A stretch of DNA of 37,317 nt from DALYDK01 sp964477125 (GCA_964477125.1 CAYZCZ010000007.1:1-37317), one strand, 5' to 3'. Positions 8,460 to 17,140 are shown, counted from the first letter of the stretch. The notes: a model not told the origin generated them from the letters alone. Made by a program: numbers and translations.

Positions 8460-9254
8460 TTATGGTTGGAAAACACCGCCAAAAACTTGCCACGCTAATG
8501 CACTTTTAGCAACTAAACTTAAAATGATATACACTTTTTCGCCATATAAATAATTGCTCCACGGACCAATTTTTTTATATTGCAAGTACATGTTTATTGC
8601 AAAGCAATTGAAAAATATAAAAATGCTAGCATATATTCCATATACAAACCCTGGAACCCCGTAAATACTGTAAGCATTTGCGGCCCATACATATATACCA
8701 AAGGCGACCCAGGGGACAATACCGGCAATACATCCAACAATGAAACTTAGCCAACCAACTTTTTTCTGATTAGCATTAACAACCTCCATAACAAGTCCTA
8801 GTAAATTCATAATGGCAACAAGGCCAAATACCATTATCAAGCTTGCTATATCACTCATGCCACTAAGCAAAGCAATTGCCACCATCATAGTGCTAGCACT
8901 AATGCTATATTCAATCCATCGCGCCCGATTAATGCCATTTTTTAAATCTTGAATATATTTTTTACGATATTTAGTAATAATTATTAAATGGGCAAGAGCC
9001 GACATAAACAAAAAACTTGCCACTAGCCAAGCAAAGTTAATACTAAAGATGTCTTTTGTGGCTGGAGCAAGGCTTTGGGTTGATTCATTGAAACTAAGGT
9101 AATTAACTGTTACATCATAGCTAGCATCTGTGCCGAGGAATGATACTAGGGCAACCATTGCCACACCCTGAGCTAAATGTAGCCACATGGCAATGCTATT
9201 TAGTTTAATTAACGAAGGAATGGTAATAACTTTTTTAGATTTAAATAAATTCAT
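8460..9254 (-). CDS. heliorhodopsin
   Basis: 264 residues, seven membrane helices, the usual size for the family. The diagnostic positions are present: retinal Schiff-base lysine K250 in LVAKSALAWQVFGG (last helix), counterion E115 in RWIEYSISASTMM (third helix), H26 and H89 matching the two histidines of the active-site cavity, and S246 four residues before the lysine. Heliorhodopsins bind retinal, sit inverted relative to type-1 rhodopsins and have slow photocycles; most do not pump ions and a signalling or enzyme-regulating role is debated. No retinal synthesis gene (blh, crtY) lies in the window. TACTAT at 9262-9267 is 7 nt before the ATG, predicting a leaderless mRNA. A tiny membrane protein is read divergently 77 nt away. 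Confidence 0.95.
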   Translation of the reverse strand: MNLFKSKKVITIPSLIKLNSIAMWLHLAQGVAMVALVSFLGTDASYDVTVNYLSFNESTQSLAPATKDIFSINFAWLVASFLFMSALAHLIIITKYRKKYIQDLKNGINRARWIEYSISASTMMVAIALLSGMSDIASLIMVFGLVAIMNLLGLVMEVVNANQKKVGWLSFIVGCIAGIVPWVAFGIYVWAANAYSIYGVPGFVYGIYASIFIFFNCFAINMYLQYKKIGPWSNYLYGEKVYIILSLVAKSALAWQVFGGVFQP

Positions 9255-9331
9255 ACTTAAAATAGTAGCCTATATTAAGTAAAAAGCCTATGTTTAATAT
9301 TATATTTACGGTAAGCATGTAGAATATACAT
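9255..9331. promoter_or_regulatory. divergent promoter region, heliorhodopsin / two-helix protein
   Basis: The 77 bases carry one -10 hexamer for each direction: TACTAT on the minus strand (9262-9267, 7 nt from the heliorhodopsin ATG) and TAGAAT on the plus strand (9320-9325, 6 nt from the ATG at 9332). Neither has a clear -35 or a Shine-Dalgarno sequence. Both messages are predicted to be leaderless, and one bound factor could affect both genes. Confidence 0.55.
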
Positions 9332-9544
9332 ATGCAACTATTCTACGCATACATAACAGGCTTAGTGATTTTATTGTTAGCAATAGTCGCTAATGGCATA
9401 GCTAACAAATTGGAGCTAACTACTTGGTATGATTTACTAACTAAAAAACAAAAGCCTACAGCCCTAAGTATTTTGTGGCTATACATTATATACCCACTAA
9501 TCTTAGGACTGCCAGTTTTATTTATACATCTTATAGATAAATAG
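9332..9544 (+). CDS. small two-helix membrane protein beside heliorhodopsin
   Basis: 70 residues: helix 1 about residues 5-25, a conserved-looking loop NKLELTTWYDLLTKKQKPT, helix 2 about 47-67. The TWYDLL loop and the YPLILGLP segment are familiar from a small conserved bacterial membrane protein family without function. The start is fixed by TAGAAT 6 nt upstream. It shares its promoter region with the heliorhodopsin and ends 10 nt from the oppositely oriented receiver gene. A functional tie to the photoreceptor is a guess from position only. Confidence 0.65.
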   Translation: MQLFYAYITGLVILLLAIVANGIANKLELTTWYDLLTKKQKPTALSILWLYIIYPLILGLPVLFIHLIDK

Positions 9545-9554
9545 ATTTTAACAC

Positions 9555-9983
9555 TCAGGTTTCAATACCGTCTAATACGACGTCTTCTTGTTGATCAACT
9601 GGCTTCAAAATACTATCTACTAACCTATCTATCTCATCATTTGATAAGTTGGCTTTGACGGCGTAACCCTCAATACCCTGATCACGTAAACCGGCTGGTG
9701 CGTCAGACTCATTAAGATTAGAAATAATTAGAACTTTAATGTTTCTCCCCCAGCCACTTGCCCGCATAATTTCTAATATTTGGTCACCAGCAACTTTTGG
9801 AACCATTAAATCTAATAGCACTAAATCTGGCAGTTCTCTCTCTATGAGTGCTAGGGCTTCTAAACCCTGATAAGCTACAAAGCACCTATATCCAAGTAGT
9901 TCTAACCTGGTTTTATATATTTCCGCTAAACTTGTATTGTCTTCTACGATAACTATTTTTGATGATTGTCCAAATTGATCCAT
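9555..9983 (-). CDS. stand-alone response regulator receiver protein
   Basis: 142 residues forming one CheY-like receiver domain with no output domain. The acidic pocket (E14, D15), phosphoacceptor D58 in LVLLDLMVP, the switch serine in IISN (S88) and K110 in YAVKANLS are all present, so it should be phosphorylatable. The last about 20 residues are acidic and probably disordered. No histidine kinase lies in the window, so the partner is unknown. It sits downstream of the heliorhodopsin/two-helix pair but on the opposite strand to the latter. Single-domain receivers act by protein-protein contact, for example in motility, pili or phosphorelays. Confidence 0.9.
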   Translation of the reverse strand: MDQFGQSSKIVIVEDNTSLAEIYKTRLELLGYRCFVAYQGLEALALIERELPDLVLLDLMVPKVAGDQILEIMRASGWGRNIKVLIISNLNESDAPAGLRDQGIEGYAVKANLSNDEIDRLVDSILKPVDQQEDVVLDGIET

Positions 9984-10028
9984 AATATTATTGATTTTAA
10001 CTTAAATACCTATAATTTGCCATTTTGA

Positions 10029-10034
10029 TATAAT
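10029..10034 (+). promoter_or_regulatory. extended -10 TGATATAAT of the deacetylase gene
   Basis: TATAAT preceded by TG plus one base is an extended -10 element. It ends 8 nt before the ATG at 10043, so the mRNA is predicted to be leaderless. Confidence 0.65.
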
Positions 10035-10042
10035 CAAAGCAA

Positions 10043-10765
10043 ATGACAAAAAGAAAAGTTGAAAAAATTGCATTAATATTGGCTATAGTTCTGCTTATAT
10101 TATTATTAACATCTTTTGCTATTTATAAGTTTAGCAAAGCCCGTACGTTTCAACTATTTGGTGGCTTGACGCCACGCATTAATACCACTGAAAAAATAGT
10201 TGCTCTTACATTTGATGACGCCCCTAACAACCAAACCAAAGAAGTTTTAGACATTTTGGGGACTAAAGATACTAAAGCGACCTTTTATGTGGTTGGCACG
10301 GATTTAGCCGCACAGCCAGAAATTGGAAAAGTTATTACCAAATATGGGCACGAGCTAGGCAACCATTCTTATTTTCACAATACTCTAATATTCAAAACCC
10401 CTTCTTCGGTAGAAAAAGAAATATTAGAAACAAATAAACTTATACGTCATGCTGGATACACCGGCAATATAACTTTTCGACCACCTTACGGTAAAAAATT
10501 AGTGATACTTCCATGGGTGTTAAATCAAAATGGTATAAAAACTGTAATGTGGGATATAGATCCAGATAAATACTATACTGGTAATCCAGCCAAGATTGTT
10601 AATTATACTGTAAATAATGTTAAGCCAGGTTCAATTATTTTAATGCACCCTTTTTGCTACAAACGTTGCCAAGCCGACAGACAAGCACTACCTATAATTA
10701 TTGACGAATTAAAAGCAAAAGGCTACCAATTTGTTACTGTTTCACAGCTACTTGAACATAATTAA
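10043..10765 (+). CDS. membrane-anchored polysaccharide deacetylase (NodB domain, CE4)
   Basis: 240 residues. A basic N-terminus and a hydrophobic helix (about 8-29) anchor the protein, leaving the enzyme outside the membrane. The CE4 motifs appear in order: LTFDDAP (catalytic base D58, metal ligand D59), GNHSYFHN (metal ligands H108 and H112), FRPPYG, a W-x-D segment (MWDIDPD) and LMHP near the C-terminus in place of the more usual LxH motif. The family removes acetyl groups from peptidoglycan GlcNAc/MurNAc or other N-acetylated glycans with a divalent metal. A role in cell-wall modification, for instance lysozyme resistance, is the likeliest; the substrate is not visible. Confidence 0.9.
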   Translation: MTKRKVEKIALILAIVLLILLLTSFAIYKFSKARTFQLFGGLTPRINTTEKIVALTFDDAPNNQTKEVLDILGTKDTKATFYVVGTDLAAQPEIGKVITKYGHELGNHSYFHNTLIFKTPSSVEKEILETNKLIRHAGYTGNITFRPPYGKKLVILPWVLNQNGIKTVMWDIDPDKYYTGNPAKIVNYTVNNVKPGSIILMHPFCYKRCQADRQALPIIIDELKAKGYQFVTVSQLLEHN

Positions 10766-10855
10766 AGGCTACGGTAGATATTAATAAAAAATGTATTTAA
10801 TCTGTTATTGCTAAAACCTCTCTTTTTAGCTACTTACCTGTGCAAATATCCTGAG

Positions 10856-10878
10856 TATAATTATAAATGTAGGGAGGG
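10856..10878 (+). promoter_or_regulatory. -10 TATAAT and strong Shine-Dalgarno of the baeRF gene
   Basis: TATAAT at 10856-10861 gives a short 5' UTR containing GGGAGGG (10872-10878), 6 nt before the ATG at 10885. This is one of the clear non-leaderless starts in the window. Confidence 0.6.
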
Positions 10879-10884
10879 TTAGTT

Positions 10885-11727
10885 ATGAAGCACATGAATT
10901 CAGTAGTTTTAAAAGATTTAGAAGATAAGCAAAAAGACATATTAGTAACTATATACTTGCCTGTATTGGCTGGACCCCAAAATACATATACAAATATTAG
11001 TGCTTTGCACCATGCCATTTCGGTGCTAAAAACAATGCTTAACGATGCGGACATTCCAAAATCTAAACACGAAGATATTATAAACAATGTAGCTAATTTA
11101 GAAAATGAACTATGTCACCCAATTTCAGGTAAAAGCATAGCAATACTTATAGATAATAAGAATCAAGTAGCATCTTACGAGGTCCCTTTCTTTATTGAAG
11201 GTACTATATATGTACTAGCGCCAAGTTTGCAATTTGGACCCTTAAAAGCTAAGTACAACGAACATTTACGTTATTGGGTTCTTAATTTGAGCCAACATGG
11301 CTGTAAGCTATTTAAAGGTGATAAACTAGAAATTGAAGAAGTTAAAGATAGTGAATTATCGAAAGATTTAGCAACTAAACTTAGGTTAGACCTAACAGAT
11401 ACAATGCAACAACAATCACATTCGGTTAATGCACCTGGATCAACAGCAAGTGAATCATTTAACGGTCAAGGTGGTTATAAAGATCATCGAAAGAAGTATT
11501 TGGAAGATTACCTAAGACTTATGGACAAACAAATTACTAAGCACATTGCCAGGCCAAGTGAACCAATAATACTGGTTGGGGTAGATTATGTTCAGTCAAT
11601 GTATAAAAAAGTTAGTACTCATAAAAATATACTGGCCAGTAAGCATGCGCTTAGTCATAATACCCCTACATTAGCTAACATCCGGTCGCTAGTTGCACCA
11701 ATTTTACCTGAGTTAGCTACAACATAA
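10885..11727 (+). CDS. baeRF family protein (bacterial archaeo-eukaryotic release factor-like, family 3 type)
   Basis: 280 residues, soluble. An N-terminal half with an ISVYLPV-like start (LVTIYLPVLAGPQNTYTN) and a second part reading YWVLNLSQHGCKLFKGDKLE and, after a low-complexity linker (about 175-195), GGYKDHRKKYLEDYLRLMDK then EPIILVGVDYVQSMYKKV. The order (strand-rich N-domain, 'vLaLs..gc.Lf.gd' strand, linker, helix, 'lvLvGv') is that of baeRF proteins, distant relatives of eRF1/aRF1 domains 2-3. The family has been proposed from genome analysis to act on stalled or modified ribosomes. I assign it by pattern, not alignment. It is monocistronic, between the deacetylase and purA. Confidence 0.7.
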   Translation: MKHMNSVVLKDLEDKQKDILVTIYLPVLAGPQNTYTNISALHHAISVLKTMLNDADIPKSKHEDIINNVANLENELCHPISGKSIAILIDNKNQVASYEVPFFIEGTIYVLAPSLQFGPLKAKYNEHLRYWVLNLSQHGCKLFKGDKLEIEEVKDSELSKDLATKLRLDLTDTMQQQSHSVNAPGSTASESFNGQGGYKDHRKKYLEDYLRLMDKQITKHIARPSEPIILVGVDYVQSMYKKVSTHKNILASKHALSHNTPTLANIRSLVAPILPELATT

Positions 11728-11869
11728 TTTTATATATTTAAAGAAACGGGGTCTTCTCAAAAATTAGTTAAGGATACATTTAACTATCAATTTTTCATTA
11801 AATAAAGACTTTTTGTCTAATATTTAAATAAAAATATTGGTTATGGTTGTCCTGTGGCGCTAGTTACAG

Positions 11870-11875
11870 TATGCT
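11870..11875 (+). promoter_or_regulatory. -10-like TATGCT upstream of purA
   Basis: TATGCT lies 11 nt before the purA ATG. There is no Shine-Dalgarno sequence between them, so the 5' UTR would be a few nucleotides at most. Confidence 0.4.
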
Positions 11876-11886
11876 TGTACCTGTAA

Positions 11887-13191
11887 ATGGCAGTAGATGT
11901 AATAGTTGGACTACAGCGCGGAGACGAAGGCAAAGGCCGGTTTGTTGACATGCTAGCCGAAGAGCACGATATAGTAGCTCGTTTCAACGGAGGCAATAAT
12001 GCTGGCCATACAGTAGAATTACCAGATAAAAGAGTCTTAAAATTACACCTAGTACCGTCTGGTATTGCACACTCTGGCATAGTAAATATTATAGGTAATG
12101 GAACCTTAATTAACCCCGTGAAATTAGTTGAAGAAATAGATGATATACAGTCAAAAGATATCGATGTTTCAGCTAATAATCTAAAAATTAGTTCCGGGGC
12201 TCATTTAATATTACCGAATTATATTTTTGATGATGAAATCAGAGAAGCTGGTATCAATCGACAAGGTAGTACAAAGTCAGGAATTGCACAAGTTGCCTCT
12301 CAAAAAGCAATGCGTACTGGCGTTCGTGTCGAAATGATAGAAGATTCTCCCAAAGATTTATATTATTTAGTTAAGAACGCATTAATTGCACAAAACATGC
12401 TCAGAAAAGAGGCCGGTCTTAAAGATATTGATGAAGAGTATATTGCTTTAAATTATATTAAAATGGCTAAAAAATTGGGTGCTTATATCACTGATACAGC
12501 AACCTTCCTAAACGAAGAACTCCGTAAAGAAATTCCAGCACGAGTCTTAGCTGAAGGTGCTCAAGCATTTTTACTTGATATCGACCACGGTATGTACCCA
12601 TACACAAGCTCATCATCAACCACCTCAGGTGGAGTTCCAACTGGTCTTGGTATTGCACCAAATTTCATTGATAAAGTTATTGGTGTTGCAAAGGCTGTAC
12701 ATTCACATGTTGGTGATGGGCCTTTTGTAACTGAGATAAAAGACCCCGCGGTGCTGGCAAAGCTACACGGCAATTTGGATACAGTTGACGCTGAGTATGG
12801 CACCACGACTGGACGGAAGCGAAGGCTTGGATACCTAGATATTCCCCAATTAAGAAAAGCTATTATGATTAACGACGTTAGATCAGTAGCACTATCAAAG
12901 CTAGACTGGCTAACTGCTGAACGCACAGGCAACAAATTACCAATATGTACAAATTATGAAATGGAAGGACAGATTCTTGAAACAGCTCCTGACTCTGCTT
13001 TCAAGCTAGAAAAGTGCACGCCTATTTACGAAGAACTGCCTGCAATTCAAGAGGATATCCAGGGATTTAGAAAATTTGAGGATTTACCTAAAACTGCTCA
13101 AGATATCGTGAACTTCATTGAAGAAAAGACTATGACACCAATTTCTATGATAGGGGTTGGGCCAAACCGTGAACAAGTTATTGTTAAATAA
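11887..13191 (+). CDS. purA: adenylosuccinate synthetase
   Basis: 434 residues, the normal length. It joins IMP and aspartate with GTP to give adenylosuccinate, the first step from IMP to AMP. The N-terminal GDEGKGRFVD loop carries the catalytic aspartate, and FNGGNNAGHTVELP carries the catalytic histidine. SGAHLILPN, GSTKSGIAQ, LAEGAQAFLLDIDHGMYPY and TTGRKRRLGYLD follow as in the family. The canonical QWGDEGKGK is QRGDEGKGR here, a change outside the catalytic aspartate. Retention of that aspartate argues against the phage PurZ variant, in which it is replaced. Its 3' end overlaps guaB by 8 nt tail to tail. purB and de novo purine genes are not in the window. Confidence 0.95.
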   Translation: MAVDVIVGLQRGDEGKGRFVDMLAEEHDIVARFNGGNNAGHTVELPDKRVLKLHLVPSGIAHSGIVNIIGNGTLINPVKLVEEIDDIQSKDIDVSANNLKISSGAHLILPNYIFDDEIREAGINRQGSTKSGIAQVASQKAMRTGVRVEMIEDSPKDLYYLVKNALIAQNMLRKEAGLKDIDEEYIALNYIKMAKKLGAYITDTATFLNEELRKEIPARVLAEGAQAFLLDIDHGMYPYTSSSSTTSGGVPTGLGIAPNFIDKVIGVAKAVHSHVGDGPFVTEIKDPAVLAKLHGNLDTVDAEYGTTTGRKRRLGYLDIPQLRKAIMINDVRSVALSKLDWLTAERTGNKLPICTNYEMEGQILETAPDSAFKLEKCTPIYEELPAIQEDIQGFRKFEDLPKTAQDIVNFIEEKTMTPISMIGVGPNREQVIVK

Positions 13192-14668
13192 CCTTAACGT
13201 CATGAGGGCGAGATTCTCTCATACCAGCATTAGTAATACGAACTAGCCTTGTGTTTTTACGATGATCTTCAATGTTTCCAGCACCAACATAAGACATACT
13301 TTTTCGCAAAGCTTTTATATAATGATCCACTAGTTCAATGACTGAGCCTTTATAAGGTATATATGACTCTACGCCTTCTGATAATGGTTGTCCCCCACCG
13401 TCTTCGACTGCATAACGTTTGCGAGATGCAGGATTATCCCTAAGAGCACTGGGGGAGCCCATGCCACGATATAATTTTACTCGAGAACCATTTTCTAGTT
13501 TGATTAGATCCCCTGGGGCTTCTTTTGTACCGGCAAGCATACTTCCCATCATTACCGATGATGCTCCAGCCGCAATAGCAATTGAAATATCACCAGGTTC
13601 CTTAATGCCACCATCAGCACAAACAGGTACGTCTTCATTACCTATAGCCTTAACACATTCGTATACTGCTGTTACTTGTGGAGAGCCAATGCCAGTTTCG
13701 ATGCGTGTTGTGCATATTGACCCAGGACCCTGGCCTACTTTAATACCATCGGCGCCAGCTTCAGCTAACTTTTTGGCTGATAGACCAGCAGAAATATTAC
13801 CAACAACCACGTCTAATCCCGGGAACTCTTCTTTTAAATTTTTTAAGGTACTAAAAGCATACTTAGAGTCACCTTGTGCAGTATCAATTACCACAACATC
13901 TAAGTATTTTTGTAGTTCGGCAACGCGCTCTATTGCTTCTTCGTCACTTGGAACCGCAGCACCTACCCTCAACCTACCACTCTGGTCTAGGTTATGCTGA
14001 CCATAATTTGCTTGAGTAATACGATTTACATCTGAAAAGACATATAGCCCAGCAACTGTACCGTCGTTGTTCAATAGGGGCAAGGTTTTCTTCTTACGAG
14101 CTTTCATTAAAGCTTGGGCTTCTTCGACAGAAATATTTCCTGGTGCATTAAAAACATCCTCCGCAGGTGTCATAATATGACCAGCTGTAGATGTTTTATC
14201 ATCACAAAAATCAAAATCATTTTGAGTTAGCAAGCCCACAAACCTACCATCGGTATTAATGACTGGAAATGTTCTAAAATCAAACTTTTTTTCGTCACAT
14301 ATTTTTAAAACATTTTCTATAGACTGAGACTCAAATATTGCAACTGGTTTTTCGATTAGTCCATTTAGAAACAATTTTACCCTACGAACTTCATTACGCT
14401 GATCTTCCAAAGATAACCCAGCATGAATAATTCCAATCCCACCCAACTTGGCTATAGCTATAGCCATAGCAGAAGTAGTAACCGTGTCCATTGCTGCACT
14501 TACGATGGGTGTTTTCAAATCTACATTTCTAGAAAAACGACTAGTTATATCTACCTCTGAAGTCGAAAATTGGCTAGGAGCTGTTTCCAAACGCACATCA
14601 TCAAAAGTTAACGCCGTCCCTTCATCAGCCATCTTAGTAAAAAAAACTGATTTTTCTAAAGCAGACAT
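13184..14668 (-). CDS. guaB: IMP dehydrogenase
   Basis: 494 residues, full length. It oxidises IMP to XMP with NAD+, the committed step to GMP. Visible parts are the barrel start ALTFDDVRLETAPS, two CBS domains (about 95-220), GQGPGSICTTR with the catalytic cysteine, ADGGIKEPGDI, SMLAGTKEAPG, and the flap/active-site segment KLYRGMGSPSAL. The last part has the MSYVGAGNIEDHR element. A GGGGG-containing Shine-Dalgarno lies about 5 nt before the ATG. With purA convergent to it, the window holds both branches leading out of IMP. Confidence 0.96.
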   Translation of the reverse strand: MSALEKSVFFTKMADEGTALTFDDVRLETAPSQFSTSEVDITSRFSRNVDLKTPIVSAAMDTVTTSAMAIAIAKLGGIGIIHAGLSLEDQRNEVRRVKLFLNGLIEKPVAIFESQSIENVLKICDEKKFDFRTFPVINTDGRFVGLLTQNDFDFCDDKTSTAGHIMTPAEDVFNAPGNISVEEAQALMKARKKKTLPLLNNDGTVAGLYVFSDVNRITQANYGQHNLDQSGRLRVGAAVPSDEEAIERVAELQKYLDVVVIDTAQGDSKYAFSTLKNLKEEFPGLDVVVGNISAGLSAKKLAEAGADGIKVGQGPGSICTTRIETGIGSPQVTAVYECVKAIGNEDVPVCADGGIKEPGDISIAIAAGASSVMMGSMLAGTKEAPGDLIKLENGSRVKLYRGMGSPSALRDNPASRKRYAVEDGGGQPLSEGVESYIPYKGSVIELVDHYIKALRKSMSYVGAGNIEDHRKNTRLVRITNAGMRESRPHDVKVI

Positions 14669-14750
14669 TGTTCCCCCATTCTTTAGTGTTTAAAAAAGTG
14701 TACCATAACCGGTAGTAACTTTCATGAAAGATTTAGTAAATTGTCTACAA

Positions 14751-16238
14751 CTAAACAATATCTTTAGGATGAACAGCACAAACATGAGAATGATTGGAGA
14801 GCCATAGACAACCATAACTTTCTGCTAACTCATTTGCTTGATTCGGTCCCCAACTTCCCTTTTCATATAAATATGGTTGGCTATTGTTGTCACGCCAGTA
14901 GTCAAGGATTGGTTCTAAGATTTCCCAACATCTAATAACTTCTGCACTTGTCGCAAATAAACTTTGATCACCAATAATAGCATCCATCAATACATGTTCA
15001 TAGGCATCTGGCTGAATTCCATCGAATGAAGTTTGATAGCAAAAATCCATATCTACACGTTGCAACTCATTACCAAAACCAGGCTTTTTTGCCTGAAGCT
15101 CAATACTGATACCCTCGTTGGGCTGTATTCTAATAGACAGTAGATTGGCTGGTAAACTCCGCCTAGATCTATCTTTGAAAACCAATGTAATTTCTGTCAT
15201 TTTACTAGCCAATGACTTGCCAGTCCTAACCAATACCGGTACCCCTCCCCACCTTGTGTTAGAAACCTCCAAATGTAGAGCGACAAACGTTTCAATATTC
15301 GACTGGTCATTCTCAGCTTCATCCCGATACCCATTATATTGCCCACGAATAACTACTTCTTCTACGTGTTTAGGCATAATAGGTTTTATGGCATTGAGTA
15401 AAGCAAGTTTCTCGGTATGAATGTTTTCTGAATCTTGTATTTCTGGAACTTCCATAGTTGTTAAAGCCATTAGTTGTAGCAAATGGCTTTGAACCAAGTC
15501 CCTTAGCGCCCCCATGCCTTCATAAAAGTTTGACCTACCTTCAATACCAATTGTTTCAGATGCGGTAATTTGGATATGATCTATAAACTGCCTATCCCAA
15601 AGACCTTCTATAAGCGGATTATTAAATCGAAATGCCAAAATATTTTGAGCAGTCTCTTTAGCAAGATAATGATCAATACGATAAACTTGATCTTCGTTAA
15701 AATATTCATTTATATGCACAATTAGTTGTTTAGCTGTTTCTAGATTAGTGCCAAATGGCTTTTCGATAAGAATCCGCCTAGCATTGTTATCATATTCCTT
15801 ATTTAATCCAGTTATTCCTAGGCATTTTATGACGGTTGGAAAAATATTTGGTGGGACAGCCAAGTAATATAGCCTGCTATGCTTGGTTCCTTTATTTGTA
15901 TCTATTAAGTCTAATTTTTCTTGTAATTTATAATAGTCGTCTTGTTTAGTGCTATCCATGTAAATAATGCTGGATTTTTCTATTAGCAACTCAATCGTTT
16001 CTACATCTATAGCACGTTCCTGTAGAATTAGCTCAGCCTTCGCCTTATTTATAATTGACTCAGTGGTTGCAGTCGTGTCCCTAGCTACAAAAATAATATT
16101 AAAGTCATTGGGTAAATAATTGCCCTTTAGCAAATGGTACAATGCGGGAATAAGTTTTTTTTCAGCTAAATTACCAGTTGAGCCAAATATAACTAGAACT
16201 GACGCTTGGTTTGAATTGAACGTATCCTGATTTTCCAT
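14751..16238 (-). CDS. zwf: glucose-6-phosphate 1-dehydrogenase
   Basis: 495 residues, the usual size. It oxidises glucose-6-phosphate to 6-phosphogluconolactone and makes NADPH. The N-terminal Rossmann motif VIFGSTGNLAEKKLIPALY and the substrate-site motif RIDHYLAKETAQN (lysine and histidine of the active site; the common form is RIDHYLGKE) are present, followed by RILIEKPFG upstream in the fold and EGMGALRDLVQSHL. It is the last gene of the pgl-gnd-zwf operon, starting 2 nt after the gnd stop with no clear Shine-Dalgarno, so translation is probably coupled. Confidence 0.96.
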   Translation of the reverse strand: MENQDTFNSNQASVLVIFGSTGNLAEKKLIPALYHLLKGNYLPNDFNIIFVARDTTATTESIINKAKAELILQERAIDVETIELLIEKSSIIYMDSTKQDDYYKLQEKLDLIDTNKGTKHSRLYYLAVPPNIFPTVIKCLGITGLNKEYDNNARRILIEKPFGTNLETAKQLIVHINEYFNEDQVYRIDHYLAKETAQNILAFRFNNPLIEGLWDRQFIDHIQITASETIGIEGRSNFYEGMGALRDLVQSHLLQLMALTTMEVPEIQDSENIHTEKLALLNAIKPIMPKHVEEVVIRGQYNGYRDEAENDQSNIETFVALHLEVSNTRWGGVPVLVRTGKSLASKMTEITLVFKDRSRRSLPANLLSIRIQPNEGISIELQAKKPGFGNELQRVDMDFCYQTSFDGIQPDAYEHVLMDAIIGDQSLFATSAEVIRCWEILEPILDYWRDNNSQPYLYEKGSWGPNQANELAESYGCLWLSNHSHVCAVHPKDIV

Positions 16239-16240
16239 AA

Positions 16241-17140
16241 TTATTTATTTATAGAATGACCACCAAATTTATTGCGGAGTGCAGCTAGTAACTGAGTAGC
16301 ATATGATACCTGGCCTTGCTGGCTCTCTCTTCGAACATTAAGCGCATCTTTCAGGGCTGGGGTTTTTACACCTGACTTTTCTGCAGTATCCAGTGCCCAC
16401 TGGCCTTCCCCAGAATCAGCAACGAATCCTTGTATTCCTGTAAGATTGGAGTTTTCATGCATTATTTCGGCAACTAATTGGTTAAGCTTAGATTCAATAA
16501 TACTGCCTTTTTGCCATACCTCCGCCACATTGCCCAAGTCAATGTTTGGCAATGGACCCATTTTTAATAGTTCATAACCCTCTGCAAAAGATTGCATAAC
16601 ACCGTACTCAATACCGTTATGAATCATTTTTACATAATGACCATAACCAGTGGGCCCCATATGCAAGTGTGCTCCATTGGGGTTAGACAATACATCTAGT
16701 AAAGGCACTATATGCTGATATGATTCATTTGATCCACCAACCATTAGGCTAAATCCATTTTCTAAGCCCATAACTCCACCGCTAGTACCAATATCTATAA
16801 AATTAATTGATTTTTCTTGGAGCAATTTTGAATGTTGTATGGTTTCTTCATAGTTGGTATTTCCACCGTCAATAATAGTTGCCCCATGCTCTAACAGTTC
16901 ACTAAAAGTAGTTATTTCTGATGAAGTTAAATCGGATGGAATCATTAACCAGATTGTTGGTTTTTCGCCCAACTTCTCAACAAGATCTTCCCTGCTAATT
17001 GCTCCAGTTGCACCTATAGCTACAGCGCTATTTACGGCTTCCTCGCTTATATCATAGACAACCAATTCATGCCCTGCATTCACCAGCTTTACCACAATTT
17101 GGTAGCCCATTTTTCCTAGACCGACAAAACCTATTTTCAT
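16241..17140 (-). CDS. gnd: 6-phosphogluconate dehydrogenase, short (GntZ/YqeC) type
   Basis: 299 residues, clearly shorter than the 470-residue classical enzyme and typical of the short Gnd type. It decarboxylates 6-phosphogluconate to ribulose-5-phosphate. The dinucleotide motif GFVGLGKMG opens the protein; DGGNTNYEETI, DIGTSGGVMGLE and the catalytic segment VKMIHNGIEYGVMQ (lysine, histidine, asparagine) follow; GQWALDTAEKSGVKTPAL is in the C-terminal helical domain. The short type is often NAD-preferring, so cofactor use should not be assumed to be NADP. The start codon overlaps the pgl stop (ATGA), and AAGGAG lies just upstream within pgl. Confidence 0.94.
   Translation of the reverse strand: MKIGFVGLGKMGYQIVVKLVNAGHELVVYDISEEAVNSAVAIGATGAISREDLVEKLGEKPTIWLMIPSDLTSSEITTFSELLEHGATIIDGGNTNYEETIQHSKLLQEKSINFIDIGTSGGVMGLENGFSLMVGGSNESYQHIVPLLDVLSNPNGAHLHMGPTGYGHYVKMIHNGIEYGVMQSFAEGYELLKMGPLPNIDLGNVAEVWQKGSIIESKLNQLVAEIMHENSNLTGIQGFVADSGEGQWALDTAEKSGVKTPALKDALNVRRESQQGQVSYATQLLAALRNKFGGHSINK

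Noticed and set aside
11747..11886. Riboswitch or structured RNA before purA
   Set aside because: Only short AT-rich repeats (AGAC-TTTTT-GTCT, AATATTT-AAAT-AAAAATATT) are visible; no purine or PRPP riboswitch core was found.
11887..13191. PurZ (phage 2-aminoadenylosuccinate synthetase) instead of PurA
   Set aside because: The catalytic aspartate in GDEGKG is kept, while PurZ replaces it. The neighbours are housekeeping genes, not phage genes.
13419..14000. A 193-codon plus-strand open frame inside guaB
   Set aside because: It lies entirely within the well-conserved IMP dehydrogenase gene in an antisense frame, has no start signals, and its product looks like a shadow translation.
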